Source: Candidatus Stahliibacteriota bacterium
Lineage (GTDB): Bacteria; Hydrothermota; Tepidihabitantia; SM23-42
Reading direction: 5' to 3'
Assembly: GCA_030613445.1 (NCBI GenBank)
Contig: JAUWLY010000159.1
Coordinates: 1 to 6,710, forward strand
Length of the DNA: 6,710 nt
Below, piece by piece: positions 6,508 to 6,710 of the stretch. Made by a program: the position numbers and the translations under genes. The stretch's first letter is position 1. Each line of letters opens with the position of its first letter. The notes beneath the pieces were generated by a model, which was given only the letters and a program-made list of their open reading frames with translations, made no database searches and had not been told where the DNA came from.

Positions 6508-6710
6508 TTATTTCAAAAGAATTGCTTTTTCCACTTTTTTGTAGTCTGCTTTTTCAATCCTTATAAAATAAATACCGCAGGCTACTTGTCTTTGATGATC
6601 ATCCCTACCATCCCAAGTTAGATTGTGGATTTGATTCTTCAGTTTTTGGTTATGCAAGAATGTCTTCACACAGCGACCCGAAACATCATAGATTTTCAAG
6701 CTAGCCTTTT
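6508..6710 (-). CDS. C-terminal end of a secreted protein with FlgD-Ig-like / type IX sorting domain, 5' end outside the window
   Basis: The frame is open from the right edge to the TAA at 6510-6508, giving 66 residues of the C-terminus only. They fit a FlgD-Ig-like sorting module: LKIYDVSGRCV, a TWDGRDDHQRQV turn, CGIYFIRI, and a final KAILLK. Such modules end exported proteins in FCB-group and WOR-3-like bacteria. The TTG at 6699-6697 is an open-frame boundary rather than a true start, because the domain clearly continues upstream (KAS before LKIYD). What precedes the domain is unknown. The gene converges on the plus-strand gene with 33 bp between stops and no obvious terminator hairpin there. 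Confidence 0.85.
   Translation of the reverse strand, partial: KASLKIYDVSGRCVKTFLHNQKLKNQIHNLTWDGRDDHQRQVACGIYFIRIEKADYKKVEKAILLK

Overview
The window looks like a stretch of chromosome from an uncultured, fairly AT-rich Gram-negative-type bacterium. The best clue is that three minus-strand genes end in C-terminal modules of the type IX sorting / FlgD-Ig-like kind (key residues YPNP, D-[IV]-[ST]-G-R, G-[IV]-YFI and a basic tail). These are typical of the Fibrobacteres-Chlorobi-Bacteroidetes group and of candidate phyla such as WOR-3 (Stahlbacteria), KSB1 and Cloacimonetes. Secreted proteins built from WTKTYGG-type repeats plus such a tail are common in those candidate phyla. The exact phylum cannot be fixed from this sequence alone.

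Layout from left to right. Positions 1-531 (minus) hold the first 177 codons of a secreted LVIVD-repeat protein that runs off the left edge; it has its own consensus promoter at 551-578. Positions 721-3411 (minus) encode a secreted 896-residue protein of 13 clear repeats plus one decayed repeat of about 53 residues, with a C-terminal sorting domain. Positions 3448-4797 (minus) encode a secreted 449-residue protein of exactly seven repeats of about 50 residues, with a short sorting-type tail. The last two genes are 36 bp apart and probably form an operon read from a promoter near 4831.

Positions 4798-5634 form a long divergent intergenic region. It holds an 11-bp tandem repeat just upstream of the operon's -10 box, two mutually exclusive hairpins, a 21-bp/10-bp tandem repeat block ending in a run of nine G, and a promoter-to-terminator pair that could define a small RNA of about 165 nt. 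A second plus-strand promoter (5507-5533) precedes a gene at 5635-6474. That gene encodes a cytoplasmic 279-residue protein I do not recognise, whose first 75 residues look like a peptidase-inhibitor-I9 / subtilisin-propeptide fold. Positions 6508-6710 (minus) are the 3' end of another secreted protein with a FlgD-like C-terminal domain.

Taken together, the minus-strand genes are a cluster of exported, repeat-built (probably beta-propeller) surface proteins of unknown ligand. The plus-strand gene is unrelated in type and is the only predicted cytoplasmic protein. No RNA genes of known families, CRISPR arrays or transposases were seen.
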